A DNA stretch of 64,000 bases from Dyella kyungheensis (GCF_016905005.1 NZ_JADIKC010000004.1:62001-126000), one strand, 5' to 3'. Counted from the stretch's first letter, positions 41,044 to 50,396 are shown. Program-made: numbers and translations. Notes: generated by a model not told the origin, from the sequence alone.

Positions 41044-42443
41044 AGCACCGGATCGAACAACCGTGCGACGTGCATGGCCAGCCGCCGCACATAGGACGCT
41101 TCCTCGTACTCCGCCACCGTGACTTCGTAGGCGTGTTCGAAGTCGTCGCACAGCATGGTTTCGACTTGATTGGCAAAGTCCGCATCCACGTTCAGTGCGG
41201 CGATCTCGAAGTTGAGGCGGAACGAGCGATTGTCGAGATTCATGCTGCCCACCACGGCGGTGTCATCGTCCACCAGCAGCACCTTTTCGTGCACGAAGCC
41301 GGGCCGATAGCGGAACACGCGAATGCCGGCCAGCACGGCGTCGTGCGCGTACAAGCTGGTGGCGAGAAACACCGTGCGGTGGTCGGGAATCGACGGGATG
41401 AGCACGCGCACGTCCACGCCGCGGAACACGGCAAGCCTGAGTGCCGCCATCACCGCCTGGTCCGGCACGAAATACGGCGTGGTGATCCATAGCCGGCGTC
41501 GCGCGGCATGGATCAGCGAAACGAAGAACAGCGAGCAGGTTTCCTGCCGGTCGGCCGGACCGGTGGCGGCGATCAGGGTATGCGCCGTGCCGTGGCCAGG
41601 GCCGGGCTTGAGCAGCGGCGGCAGGGCTCCGGTCACCCAATGCCAATCTTCGGCGAAACTGCGTTGCAGGTCGGCGACCGCGGGGCCTTCGATTTCCAGG
41701 TGGGTGTCGCGCCATGGCGATAGTGGCGGCGACAAGCCGAGATACTCGTCGCCCACGTTGAGTCCGCCGACGAAACCGCGCGTGCCGTCGACCACCACGA
41801 TCTTGCGGTGGTTGCGGAAATTGAGCTGGAAACGATTGCTGCGCCGCTGCGTGGCGAACGAATGCACGCCCACGCCGGCTTCGAGCAGCGTCTCCACGTA
41901 TTCGTGCGGCAACGCGTGGCTGCCGATGCCGTCGTAGAGCACGCACACTTCCACGCCCGCGCGCACACGGTCGATCAGCGCCTGCAGCATGCGCTTGCCC
42001 AGCATGTCGTCTTGGAAGATGAAGAACTGCACCAGCACGCAGCGCTGCGCCGTGGCGATGGCAGCGAAAATGGCCTCGAAGGTGTCGTCGCCATTCACCA
42101 GCAACTGCAGCCGCTGGCCCTTGTGGAAGCGCGCGCCAAGCATCTGCGCGATCTCGCCGTAGCGTTCGTTGAGTTCCTGCGAGGCGGAGCCGTTGTCCAG
42201 TTGCTCACTGGCCAGCGCGTGCATCTGGTCGCGGCGGGCGCGATGCAGGTCCACATACCCGTGAAAACGGCTGCGCCCCAGATAGAGATAGGGAATGAGC
42301 GTGATGTAAGGCAGCAGTACCAGGCCCAGCGCCCAGGCGAACGCGCCTTGCGGCGTGCGCGTATTCATCACCGCGTGCATTGCGGCCAGCACGCCCGCGA
42401 TGTGCAGGATCAGCACCAGCGTGCCGACGATGGTGGTCAGCAT
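41040..42443 (-). CDS. cls: Cardiolipin synthase (phospholipase D family)
   Basis: Inner-membrane enzyme joining two phosphatidylglycerols into cardiolipin; 467 aa. Two N-terminal TM segments (residues 1-22 and 33-52) precede two phospholipase-D catalytic motifs: 'NHRKIVVVDGTRGFVGGLN' and 'VHEKVLLVDDDTAVVGSMN', the HxKxxxxD pairs. It ends in 'LAMHVARLFDPVL', as in ClsA/B-type enzymes. It converges on the MFS gene with a 4-bp overlap at the stops. Confidence 0.94.
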   Translation of the reverse strand: MLTTIVGTLVLILHIAGVLAAMHAVMNTRTPQGAFAWALGLVLLPYITLIPYLYLGRSRFHGYVDLHRARRDQMHALASEQLDNGSASQELNERYGEIAQMLGARFHKGQRLQLLVNGDDTFEAIFAAIATAQRCVLVQFFIFQDDMLGKRMLQALIDRVRAGVEVCVLYDGIGSHALPHEYVETLLEAGVGVHSFATQRRSNRFQLNFRNHRKIVVVDGTRGFVGGLNVGDEYLGLSPPLSPWRDTHLEIEGPAVADLQRSFAEDWHWVTGALPPLLKPGPGHGTAHTLIAATGPADRQETCSLFFVSLIHAARRRLWITTPYFVPDQAVMAALRLAVFRGVDVRVLIPSIPDHRTVFLATSLYAHDAVLAGIRVFRYRPGFVHEKVLLVDDDTAVVGSMNLDNRSFRLNFEIAALNVDADFANQVETMLCDDFEHAYEVTVAEYEEASYVRRLAMHVARLFDPVL

Positions 42444-42500
42444 GCGGTGCGGCCAAAGGTGGAGTGGCGAAGCCGGTCCGACATGGCGTTCCTCCTATCG

Positions 42501-43430
42501 TCAACGCATGGCGTCGCGCACAGTATCGAGCACATCGTGTTCGCGCGCTTTCAGTTCCTGCTGCAGATGATCCACGAACAGGCGGATGCGCGCCGGCAGG
42601 TAGGCGCGGCTGGGGTAGATCGCATAGATGTGGGCGTCGGGCAGGAACACTTCGTTCTTCAGCGGCACCAGCAAGCCGGCGCGCACGTCCTCGGCGATAT
42701 CCCAGGCGGCCTTGAACGCAATGCCATGGCCGGCGAGGGCCAGCGTACGCATCAGGTCGCCGTTGTCGCAGGTCATCGCCGCTTCCACCCGCAATGGACG
42801 GGGGCCATCGGGCGACTGCACGATCCACGGCAGCACGCCGTGGCCGGGACGATGCAACATCAGGCAGCGATGGTGCTGCAGCTCGTCCGCGGTGCGCGGA
42901 TGGCCGTGCCGTTCCAGGTATTCCGGCGACGCGCACAGCACGCGGAAGTTGTTCGCCAGCAGGCGCGATACCAGGCGCGAATCGACCATGCTGCCGCCGC
43001 GCACCGCCACGTCCACGCCGTATTCGAACAGGTCCAGCATGGCGTCGGAATTGGTGATGCGCAGGTGGAGTTGCGGGTGTCGCTCGGCGAAGTCCGCGGC
43101 GATCGGGCCGACGTACTGGCGCCCCATGTCCACCGAGGCGGACAGATGCAGCTGTCCACGCACTTCCAGCTGGCGCAGGCCGACGGCCGAGTTGGCGTCG
43201 TCCACGTCGGCAATGATCGCCTGGCAGCGCTCGAAATAGATCGTGCCTTCCTCGGTGAGCACCAGCCGCCGCGAACTGCGCTGCAGCAGCCGCACGCCCA
43301 GCGCCGTCTCCAGCCGGGTCAGGCGCTTGCTGGCGGCGGCGGGGGACAGGCTCAGTTCGCGCCCGGCAGCCGACAGACTGCCTTCGGTCACGGCACGAAC
43401 GAACAGGCGCATGTCTTCGAAATCGACCAT
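42501..43430 (-). CDS. LysR family transcriptional regulator
   Basis: 309 aa. The N-terminal winged helix-turn-helix is 'RAVTEGSLSAAGRELSLSPA' followed by 'SKRLTRLETALGVRLLQRSS', and a C-terminal effector-binding domain follows. It is divergent from the MFS exporter gene (43576) with 145 bp between them, the usual arrangement for a LysR protein that controls its neighbour. The cluster MFS, PRISE reductase and quinone reductase would be its target. The inducer is unknown. Confidence 0.92.
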   Translation of the reverse strand: MVDFEDMRLFVRAVTEGSLSAAGRELSLSPAAASKRLTRLETALGVRLLQRSSRRLVLTEEGTIYFERCQAIIADVDDANSAVGLRQLEVRGQLHLSASVDMGRQYVGPIAADFAERHPQLHLRITNSDAMLDLFEYGVDVAVRGGSMVDSRLVSRLLANNFRVLCASPEYLERHGHPRTADELQHHRCLMLHRPGHGVLPWIVQSPDGPRPLRVEAAMTCDNGDLMRTLALAGHGIAFKAAWDIAEDVRAGLLVPLKNEVFLPDAHIYAIYPSRAYLPARIRLFVDHLQQELKAREHDVLDTVRDAMR

Positions 43431-43575
43431 CGTGCGGATGCCCCGGTGGAGGCGGCGAGGGCCTCGCCGCGTGCATCTTTAACTTTCAGGAAAAGATGCC
43501 TCTCTAGTTTGCTCAATTCCCGCAAAGGTTCACAAGGCGCAAAGTGGCGCCCGTTTCCTTCAGGGACCTTTCCCC

Positions 43576-44802
43576 ATGAATGCTCCTCTTCCCACCGGGC
43601 GCAGCGATACAGCCGCTGGGACCTCCCGTCTGGCCTTGCTCGCCTTGTCGGTGGCGGCGTTTGCCATCGGCACCACCGAGTTCGTGATCATGGGCCTGCT
43701 GCCCGAGGTGGCCTCGGATCTGCACGTGAGCATTCCCTCCGCCGGCCTGCTGGTCTCGGGCTACGCACTGGGGGTGGCGGCCGGGGCGCCGCTGCTGGCG
43801 GCGCTGACGGCCCGCATGGAGCGCCGCAATGCGCTGCTGTTGTTGCTGGGCCTGTTCATCCTCGGCAATGCGTTGTGCGCGGTGGCGCCCAACTACGGCG
43901 TGCTGATGGTGGCGCGTGTGGTGGCGGCGTTCTGCCATGGTTCGTTCTTCGGCATCGGCGCCGTGGTGGCTTCGCATCTGGTGCCGCGCGGGCAGGCCGC
44001 CCGCGCCATCGCGCTGATGTTCACCGGCCTCACGCTGGCCAACGTGCTGGGCGTGCCGTTCGGCACCTTCCTGGGCCAGTGGGCCGGTTGGCGCTCCACC
44101 TTCATGGCCGTCACCGGGCTGGGCGTGGTGGCGGCCATCGCCGTATGGCGCCTGGTGTCGTCGCTGCCGGACCTGCCGTCGCCGCAGATGAAGCGCGAAC
44201 TGGGCGTGCTGCGCCAGCCGCAGGTGTTGCTGGCGCTGCTGATGACGGTGCTCGGCTTTGGCGGCGTGTTCACCGTGTTCACCTATATCGCGCCGATCCT
44301 GCAGCAGGTGTCGCACGTGAGCGTCGGCGCGACCGGCTGGGTGCTGATCCTGTTCGGCGTGGGCACCACCGTCGGCAACATGCTGGGCGGCCGTCTGGCC
44401 GACTGGCGCTTGATGCCATCGCTGGTCGGCGTGCTGGTGCTGCTGTCGCTGATCATGCTGGTGTTCGCGTGGACCATGCACAACACCGTCGCCTCGGTCG
44501 TCACCGTTTTCGTATGGGGCGTGGCGGCGTTCGCCACCGTGCCGCCGCTGCAGATGCGCGTGGTGCAGCAGGCCAGCGAGGGTCCGCACCTGGCATCCAC
44601 GCTCAATATCGCCGCCTTCAATCTCGGCAACGCCATCGGCGCGTTCATCGGCGGCTCGATGATCGGCATGGGCCTGGGGCTGCCGTCGGTAAGCGTGGCG
44701 GGCGCGGTGGTGGCCTTGCTCGGTTTGCTGGTGACGCTGGCCAGCGCCGCGCTCGAACGTCGTCGTACGGCCAGTGTGGCGGCCTGCGCCGTCGGTGCCT
44801 GA
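43576..44802 (+). CDS. MFS efflux transporter (DHA1, AraJ/YdhP-like)
   Basis: 408-aa exporter with 12 TM segments. It has the DHA1 opening 'FAIGTTEFVIMGLLPEVASD', 'LLVSGYALGVAAGAPLLAAL' and the conserved 'VVAAFCHGSFFGIGAVVASH', closest to AraJ/YdhP-type sugar or drug efflux pumps. ATG 43576 has an AGGGA Shine-Dalgarno. It is the first gene of a plus-strand run (MFS, PRISE, quinone reductase) divergent from a LysR regulator. Confidence 0.92.
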   Translation: MNAPLPTGRSDTAAGTSRLALLALSVAAFAIGTTEFVIMGLLPEVASDLHVSIPSAGLLVSGYALGVAAGAPLLAALTARMERRNALLLLLGLFILGNALCAVAPNYGVLMVARVVAAFCHGSFFGIGAVVASHLVPRGQAARAIALMFTGLTLANVLGVPFGTFLGQWAGWRSTFMAVTGLGVVAAIAVWRLVSSLPDLPSPQMKRELGVLRQPQVLLALLMTVLGFGGVFTVFTYIAPILQQVSHVSVGATGWVLILFGVGTTVGNMLGGRLADWRLMPSLVGVLVLLSLIMLVFAWTMHNTVASVVTVFVWGVAAFATVPPLQMRVVQQASEGPHLASTLNIAAFNLGNAIGAFIGGSMIGMGLGLPSVSVAGAVVALLGLLVTLASAALERRRTASVAACAVGA

Positions 44803-44824
44803 TTCGATCATTGGAAGGAACGAC

Positions 44825-45883
44825 ATGACCAAGCAAGCGAACGTCGCCCTGGTGGTGGGCGCTCAGGGTGTGATTGGCCGCAACCTGATCGATCATCTGT
44901 CGGCGCTCGAGAACTGGCAGGTGATCGGCCTGTCGCGCCGCGGCGGCACCGATGCCGGCCGCGTGCGCCATGTCGCGGTCGATCTGCTCGATATCGAAGA
45001 CACACGCAACAAGCTCGGCGTGCTCGGCGACGTGACGCATGTGTTCTACGCGGCCTACCAGGACCGCCCCAGCTGGGCCGAACTGGTGCCGCCGAATCTC
45101 GCCATGCTGGTGAACGTGGTCGACACGCTCGAGCCGGTCGCCAGGCAGCTGCGGCACATCAGCCTGATGCAGGGCTACAAGGTCTACGGCGGACACCTGG
45201 GACCGTTCAAGACGCCCGCGCGCGAAACCGATGCGGCCTTCATGCCGCCGGAATTCATGCACGACCAGCAGCGTTTTCTGGAACAGCGCCAGCAGGGCAA
45301 GGCGTGGAGCTGGTCGGCGATTCGTCCCGCGGTGGTGGGTGGGTTTGCCCTGGGCAATCCGATGAATCTTGCGCTCGCCATTGCCGTGTATGCATCGATC
45401 AGCAAGGAGCTTGGCCTGCCGCTGCGCTTCCCCGGCAAGCCGGGCGCTTACGATCATCTGGTCGAGATGACCGACGCGGGATTGCTCGCGCGCGCCACCG
45501 TGTGGGCAGCCACCGAACCGAATTGCGCCAACCAGGCGTTCAACATCACCAACGGCGACCTGTTCCGCTGGAACGAGATGTGGCCCTTCATCGCCGATTA
45601 CTTCGCGCTGGACGTGGCACCGCCGCTGCCGTTGTCACTGGACACGGTGATGGCGGACAAGGAGCCGCTATGGCGCGCCATGGGCGAGCGCCATGGACTC
45701 GCGCCGCATGCGTATGCCGAGGTATCGTCCTGGCGTTTTGCCGACTTCGTGTTTTCCTGGGATTACGACATGTTCGGCGACGGCTCCAAGGCCCGTCGTT
45801 TCGGTTTCCACGAGCACGTCGAGACAAAAGCCATGTTCACGCGACTGTTTGACGACTTTCGTCGGCGCAAGATCATTCCCTGA
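44825..45883 (+). CDS. SDR family oxidoreductase, PRISE (progesterone 5beta-reductase-like)
   Basis: 352-aa extended short-chain dehydrogenase. It has glycine motif GAQGVIG near residue 13 and the PRISE signature 'SLMQGYKVYGGHLGPF' with the conserved Lys. Family members reduce enone substrates with NADPH. The block that carries the catalytic Tyr in plant enzymes (FYY) reads 'EFMHDQQRFL' here, so the usual Tyr appears replaced. The start is backed by GGAAGGAA upstream. It is 22 bp after the MFS gene and 26 bp before the quinone reductase gene, so it is part of one operon. Confidence 0.85.
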   Translation: MTKQANVALVVGAQGVIGRNLIDHLSALENWQVIGLSRRGGTDAGRVRHVAVDLLDIEDTRNKLGVLGDVTHVFYAAYQDRPSWAELVPPNLAMLVNVVDTLEPVARQLRHISLMQGYKVYGGHLGPFKTPARETDAAFMPPEFMHDQQRFLEQRQQGKAWSWSAIRPAVVGGFALGNPMNLALAIAVYASISKELGLPLRFPGKPGAYDHLVEMTDAGLLARATVWAATEPNCANQAFNITNGDLFRWNEMWPFIADYFALDVAPPLPLSLDTVMADKEPLWRAMGERHGLAPHAYAEVSSWRFADFVFSWDYDMFGDGSKARRFGFHEHVETKAMFTRLFDDFRRRKIIP

Positions 45884-45909
45884 TACTTTGCATTCGCCAG
45901 GAGAGCTGC

Positions 45910-46923
45910 ATGAAAGCCGTTGCATACCGGCAGATTTTGCCCATCACCGATCCGCAGAGCCTGCTCGACGTCGAGCTGCCCGAGCCCGTCCCGCAGGGGC
46001 GTGACTTGCTGGTGAAGGTGGAGGCCATCTCGGTCAATCCGGTGGACACCAAGGTGCGTAAGCGCACAGATCCGGCAGGTGCCGACAAGGTGCTGGGCTG
46101 GGACGCCTCGGGCACGGTGGTCGCGGTGGGAGCGGACGTCAGCTTGTTCAAGCCGGGCGATGCCGTGTACTACGCGGGCGCCATCGATCGCTCCGGCAGC
46201 AATGCGCAGATGCAACTCGTCGACGAACGCATCGTCGGGCGAAAGCCCTCCACGCTCGATTTCGCCCAGGCCGCGGCGATGCCGCTCACCACCATCACGG
46301 CGTGGGAGTTGCTGTTCGACCGGCTCAACGTGCCGCGCGGCAACGGCGGGCGTCATCGCGTCATTCTAGTGATGGGCGGCGCGGGCGGCGTGGGTTCCAT
46401 GGCGATCCAGCTGGCGCGCCGGCTCACCAACGCCACGGTGATCGCCACCGCTTCGCGTGAAGACACGCAGAGCTGGGTGAAGGAGCTGGGTGCGCATCAC
46501 GTGGTCGATCATCACGGCGATCTGCTCGCCGCGGTGAAGGCAGTGGCGCCGCAGGGCGTGGACGACGTGCTCAGCCTCACCCACACCGAGCAGCACTTTG
46601 CCAAGCTGGTGGAGCTGCTCAAGCCGCAGGGCAAACTGGCCTTGATCGACGATCCGGCCAAGCCGCTCGACATCACCCTGCTCAAGCCCAAGAGCCTCTC
46701 GTTGCACTGGGAATTGATGTACACGCGCTCGCTGTTCCACACCGACGACATGCAGGCGCAGCACCAGCTGCTCAACGAAGCGGCCGACCTGGTCGATGCG
46801 GGTGTGTTGCGCACGACGCTGCGCGAGAACCTGGGCACGATCAATGCCGCCAATCTGCGGCGTGCGCATCAACAGCTCGAAAGTGCCAGCACCATCGGCA
46901 AGGTCGTGCTCAGCGGTTGGTGA
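45910..46923 (+). CDS. Zinc-type alcohol dehydrogenase/quinone reductase-like protein (MDR family)
   Basis: 337-aa NADPH-dependent oxidoreductase. It has a GroES-like N-terminal domain with 'VEAISVNPVDTKVRKR' and 'VLGWDASGTVVAVGADV', and a Rossmann domain with 'VILVMGGAGGVGSMAIQLAR'. There are no zinc-ligand cysteines, so it fits the quinone-reductase branch often found with LysR regulators (YogA/ZADH type). AGGAGAG precedes the ATG. It is last in the LysR-linked MFS/PRISE cluster and ends at the terminator at 46942. Confidence 0.9.
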   Translation: MKAVAYRQILPITDPQSLLDVELPEPVPQGRDLLVKVEAISVNPVDTKVRKRTDPAGADKVLGWDASGTVVAVGADVSLFKPGDAVYYAGAIDRSGSNAQMQLVDERIVGRKPSTLDFAQAAAMPLTTITAWELLFDRLNVPRGNGGRHRVILVMGGAGGVGSMAIQLARRLTNATVIATASREDTQSWVKELGAHHVVDHHGDLLAAVKAVAPQGVDDVLSLTHTEQHFAKLVELLKPQGKLALIDDPAKPLDITLLKPKSLSLHWELMYTRSLFHTDDMQAQHQLLNEAADLVDAGVLRTTLRENLGTINAANLRRAHQQLESASTIGKVVLSGW

Positions 46924-46941
46924 TCGCTCGAGCGCAATAAA

Positions 46942-46968
46942 AAAGGGAGCGCCTGGCGCTCCCTTTCT
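46942..46968. terminator. Bidirectional terminator after the MDR gene
   Basis: AAAGGGAGCG and CGCTCCCTTT form a strong stem around CCTGG, with A-rich sequence before it and T-rich after. It separates the plus-strand operon from the convergent FAD/NAD(P) protein gene. Confidence 0.88.
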
Positions 46969-48339
46969 TTATTCGCTTTTCAACAGGCGGTCGGCGAGAT
47001 TGCGTGCCTGCTGACGTATCTCCGGCATGGCGGTGGATTCCCACAACGTGCCGCGAAGCAGGGTGCCGATGACGTAGAAGTGCGGCCAGGTCTGCTCGTC
47101 GTGTTTGACGCGACCTTCGGCGCTGGCCGTGATGCCCAGTCCCAGCGAGTCGGCCGTCGCATGGCCGTTGGTCGACAGCTGGCGGATCAGCGGATGATGG
47201 GTGCGGCGCACGTCCGTATTGAGGCCCACGGTCTGGATCACCAGATCGGCATCCATTGTCTCGATGCCCTTGCCGTGCGGTCGACGGATGTCCAGGTGCA
47301 GCTTGTCGCCGGCCACGTCCACGGCCTGCAGGCGGCCGCGACGGCGATGCAGCCGATCGGCCTCCTCAAGCGCCTTCATGGCCGCCATGACCTGCGGCGG
47401 CATGCGATGGCGCACGCGTTCCCAGGCCCAGCGCGCATGACGCAGGAAGCGCGAACGCTCCGCTTCCGGCAGCAGGGCCCACAGCGACGGCGTGTGCGGA
47501 CGCAGGCTGTCGACCACCGTGCGCCAGTCGGCGCTCTGTGCGACCGCTTCGCGCAGCAGGCGGATCCAGGTGCGGATATACGGCTCGTCGCGCATGGCTT
47601 CGATCAGCTCGCTGCTGTCGTCCGCGGGTGCGGAGGCGTGCTGCAGATGCGGCTCCGGCAACAGGCCGTGACGCGAGATGGCTTCGAAGGTGGCGTTGGG
47701 CCACAGCGCGGAGAGCTCCAGCAACACGTCCACCGCGGTGAGGCCAAGGCCGATCAGCACGACCTTGCGCGGGCGCGCATCGGGCTTGGCCTGGGCCAGG
47801 AAGCTCCATGGCTCGGTGACGTACAGGCCGCTGTCCAGCGCGGCATCGCTGACGCCACTCAGGGGCTGCGGCGGCAGCGAGCCGATGGCCAGTACGGCGG
47901 CGTCGACGCGCGCGCTGTCTTCGCCATGGATGACGTTGACGCCGTCATGCTCCGGCACGATCGCATCGACCTCGAAGGGCAGCACGCGCACATCGTGTCC
48001 GGCTGCGCGGGCACGCTCCAACGCGCGCTCCACCTGGGTCTCGAGGTAGTCGCCATAGAGGCGGCGCGGCAGGAAGTCGGTACCCGCGATGCTGTTGTCG
48101 CCGCGCTGGGCGAATTCGAGAAAACCGTGCGGCCTGGCAGCGAACATGCTCATCGACGCCGCGCGGACGTTCAACAAATGCTTGTCGGACCGCGTGCCAT
48201 ACGCGACGCCGCGCGGCGAGTTACCGCCGCCGGTGTACCAGTCCAGATGCAACGGCTGCGGCAGCTGGCGTTCCAGCAGCTCGCTCAGCAGCGCTGCCGC
48301 TGCAGCGCCGCCGCCGATGATGGCGACCCGTCGATACAT
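46969..48339 (-). CDS. FAD/NAD(P)-binding oxidoreductase-like protein (NAD_binding_9)
   Basis: 456 aa. It has the FAD-binding 'YRRVAIIGGGAAAAALLSEL' at the N-terminus, 'GVAYGTRSDKHLLNVRAASM' typical of the NAD_binding_9/HydN-like family, and a second nucleotide motif 'KVVLIGLGLTAVDVLLELSA'. C-terminal 'DLVIQTVGLNTDVRRTHHPL' and 'HFYVIGTLLRGTLWESTAMP' are also family marks. The reaction is unknown. GAGGGAG precedes the ATG. The cysteine dioxygenase gene is 37 bp upstream on the same strand, so sulfur-linked redox chemistry is possible but not shown. Confidence 0.86.
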   Translation of the reverse strand: MYRRVAIIGGGAAAAALLSELLERQLPQPLHLDWYTGGGNSPRGVAYGTRSDKHLLNVRAASMSMFAARPHGFLEFAQRGDNSIAGTDFLPRRLYGDYLETQVERALERARAAGHDVRVLPFEVDAIVPEHDGVNVIHGEDSARVDAAVLAIGSLPPQPLSGVSDAALDSGLYVTEPWSFLAQAKPDARPRKVVLIGLGLTAVDVLLELSALWPNATFEAISRHGLLPEPHLQHASAPADDSSELIEAMRDEPYIRTWIRLLREAVAQSADWRTVVDSLRPHTPSLWALLPEAERSRFLRHARWAWERVRHRMPPQVMAAMKALEEADRLHRRRGRLQAVDVAGDKLHLDIRRPHGKGIETMDADLVIQTVGLNTDVRRTHHPLIRQLSTNGHATADSLGLGITASAEGRVKHDEQTWPHFYVIGTLLRGTLWESTAMPEIRQQARNLADRLLKSE

Positions 48340-48376
48340 GCCACTCCCTCAAAAAAGCGTTTCTACGTGCGTGGCT

Positions 48377-48955
48377 TCAAGCGTACAGCTGGCCGGTGAG
48401 GGCGCTGCGCTGCGGGCTCGCGATCCACTGGCCGGCCTCGCCAGCTTGTTGGTATGTGAAGTACTGTGCCAGATCGCCGCCGTAGACGTGAAGCGACAGT
48501 GCCGTTTCCTGCCGGGAGAGGTTGCGGCAGCGGTGGGCGTGGCGATCGTCCGCATCGAACCAGGTGACGTCCCCGGGGCCCAGCCAGTCGCGGCCGCTCA
48601 TTCGTAGGATCTTTCCGTCGGGGTCGCGATCCCACGATTCCACTTCCAACGCACCGTGCAGGGCCATCTCCAGCCCCCACAGCCCATCGTGATCGTGGAT
48701 TGGCGTGGTGTGGTTGGCGGGCCACGCCAGGATCAGCACGCTGATGTCCGGCTTGCTGCGCCGGGCCACCAGCCACCGTTCGAAACCCTTGTTGGGCGTG
48801 CGCAGGTCCGCCAGGTCGCCGGCCAGCGCCGGCTTGTTCTGATAGACCGAACGGCTCAACTCCCTCGCCATCGAGGCCAGGTCCGGGTGCTCGCCCACCC
48901 CATAGTCAAACGCAATCTCACGCAGCGCCTTGAGGTGTTGCATGTGTTTGGCCAT
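48377..48955 (-). CDS. Cysteine dioxygenase type I (cupin)
   Basis: 192-aa non-heme iron thiol dioxygenase. Iron ligands H87 and H89 in 'TPIHDHDGLWGLEM' and H141 in 'DDRHAHRCR' match rat CDO H86, H88 and H140. R60 ('FERWLVARR'), which binds the cysteine carboxylate, is present, favouring cysteine over 3-mercaptopropionate. Tyr158 aligns with Y157, but the crosslinking Cys93 is Gly, as is usual in bacterial CDOs. The product would be cysteine sulfinate. It is upstream of, and probably co-transcribed with, the FAD/NAD(P) protein gene. Confidence 0.88.
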   Translation of the reverse strand: MAKHMQHLKALREIAFDYGVGEHPDLASMARELSRSVYQNKPALAGDLADLRTPNKGFERWLVARRSKPDISVLILAWPANHTTPIHDHDGLWGLEMALHGALEVESWDRDPDGKILRMSGRDWLGPGDVTWFDADDRHAHRCRNLSRQETALSLHVYGGDLAQYFTYQQAGEAGQWIASPQRSALTGQLYA

Positions 48956-49181
48956 GCGAAGTCACTCATGGAAACCGGCGCGCAGTTCAGCACGCGTATC
49001 GTTAAAGTCCTGTAACCCGAAGGCCATATTCATGCATGCGGCAGGGCATGACTTTCGCGACATGCGCGGCTTGCCACAAAAGCGCAGCATGCTTTCCAGA
49101 AGGCCTTGAAAGTGGCATCGGGCGCCTCAAAAGCCCGATACGCAACGGTCGCCGGCAGCGACGCCGGCAGGAGAAGACATC

Positions 49182-49472
49182 ATGTTTGCGATGAGCGTGC
49201 TGTTGATGTTGGTGCTGGGTGTATGGCTTGCGGTCGCGACGATCGGCCTGGTGTTCAAGCTCACCTTCGGCCTGATCGGCTTTCTTTTCAGCGTGGTCGG
49301 CGCCGTGCTCGGCGTGGTATTCGGCGGTATCGCCCTGTTGATCGCGGCGCCCCTGGTGGCGCTGGCCCTGCTGCCGCTGTGCCTGCCGGTGATCGTGCTG
49401 GTGGCCGTGATCTGGGCCATCGTGCGCATCGCGCGCGGACCTGCGCCGACGGCCCCCGCGAACGTCCACTGA
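49182..49472 (+). CDS. Small hydrophobic membrane protein, 96 aa
   Basis: Three to four TM segments cover nearly the whole chain (about 4-24, 27-47, 48-62, 65-85) with many Gly, Leu and Val, and a short polar C-terminal tail ('RIARGPAPTAPANVH'). No family is recognised. AGGAGA precedes the ATG, and a strong terminator follows, so it is a monocistronic gene. The 226-bp gap upstream shows nothing distinct. Confidence 0.7.
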   Translation: MFAMSVLLMLVLGVWLAVATIGLVFKLTFGLIGFLFSVVGAVLGVVFGGIALLIAAPLVALALLPLCLPVIVLVAVIWAIVRIARGPAPTAPANVH

Positions 49473-49487
49473 GCCTCTGTTTGCCGT

Positions 49488-49533
49488 GGAAGGGCCCGGA
49501 CCTGCCACTGGATGCAGGCCGGGCCTTCCTTTT
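49488..49533 (+). terminator. Strong intrinsic terminator
   Basis: A long stem, 49488-49505 with 49514-49529 and one bulge, carries the inverted repeat GGAAGGGCCCGG / CCGGGCCTTCC and is followed by TTTTG. It lies just after the small membrane protein gene. Confidence 0.85.
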
Positions 49534-49558
49534 GTTGCCGTCGCCTAGGCGGATCGAA

Positions 49559-50218
49559 TCACAGCTCGTTCAAGTTGAACGTCACCGGCACACGGGCCCA
49601 TGCCCGCACGGCGCGGCCGTTCACCATGGCCGGTTCGAACTTCCAGCCTTTCAGCACCTGCTCGCGGGCGCTGCGATCGAGCAGCGTGTAGCCGCTGCTT
49701 TGTTCGACCACGACGTCTTGCGGCATGCCGTTCTCGTCCACCAGCACTTTCAGGATCACCTGTCCCTGGAGACGCGAATGCAGCGCCTGTGGGGGATATT
49801 TCAGCGGCGTCGCACGGTAGGCGAGGGTGGCTTCCACCGGAGCGCTGGTGACGTCGACAGCGGGCGGCGCAATCGTGGGCGGCGCCACCACCGCAGGGGC
49901 ACTGCCGTCATCTGAGGTATTCACCACCGGCGGTGCCACCGGCAAGGGCTGGGCTATGGGCTGAGGATGGGGGACGGTTTTTGGTTCGACCAGTTTCTTC
50001 AGCTCGATGCGCGGCGGCGGGGGGACCTCCTTCTTCGGTGTGATCCAGCTGATCGGCGTGGTGATGATGCGCTGCGCCTGCGCCGCCCATTGCGGGGCCA
50101 TGGGGCGCATCAGGGCGAGCAGTGCGGCAAGGTTGAGTGCGATCGCCACGCTCATCGCGGCGATGCGGACCTGGTCCGGACGGGCATGACGGGGTACAGC
50201 CAGGCTTGCGGACGACAT
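49559..50218 (-). CDS. Energy transducer TonB
   Basis: 219 aa. One N-terminal TM anchor (about 22-42) is followed by a Pro-rich spacer with Pro/Lys and Pro/Val stretches (about 63-130) that spans the periplasm, then a C-terminal TonB domain: 'LKYPPQALHSRLQGQVILKV' and 'GWKFEPAMVNGRAVRAWARV'. It transmits the proton-motive force to outer-membrane receptors. AGGAGG sits seven bases upstream of the ATG. No exbB/exbD genes are in the window, so it must use complexes encoded elsewhere. It could serve the receptor at 23913, but that link is inferred. Confidence 0.9.
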   Translation of the reverse strand: MSSASLAVPRHARPDQVRIAAMSVAIALNLAALLALMRPMAPQWAAQAQRIITTPISWITPKKEVPPPPRIELKKLVEPKTVPHPQPIAQPLPVAPPVVNTSDDGSAPAVVAPPTIAPPAVDVTSAPVEATLAYRATPLKYPPQALHSRLQGQVILKVLVDENGMPQDVVVEQSSGYTLLDRSAREQVLKGWKFEPAMVNGRAVRAWARVPVTFNLNEL

Positions 50219-50396
50219 AAGCGACCTCCTGACGTAACGTATCGATGTGAGTTGTTGCCCGTGCACGCCGCGTGGGGACGCGGAGGGATCGTGTCGGTGC
50301 GGTTGCAGCCTAAGCCCCAAAAAAAGGCTTGCGCAAGTGGCCGTATGGAAGGCTATTCTGTGCGGAGTTTCCGGGAGCGCCCGGAAACGGGATTTT

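Noticed and set aside
41808-44828. 1006-codon plus-strand frame over cls, LysR and MFS genes
   Set aside because: It crosses three well-supported genes on both strands and changes composition along its length; a GC artefact.
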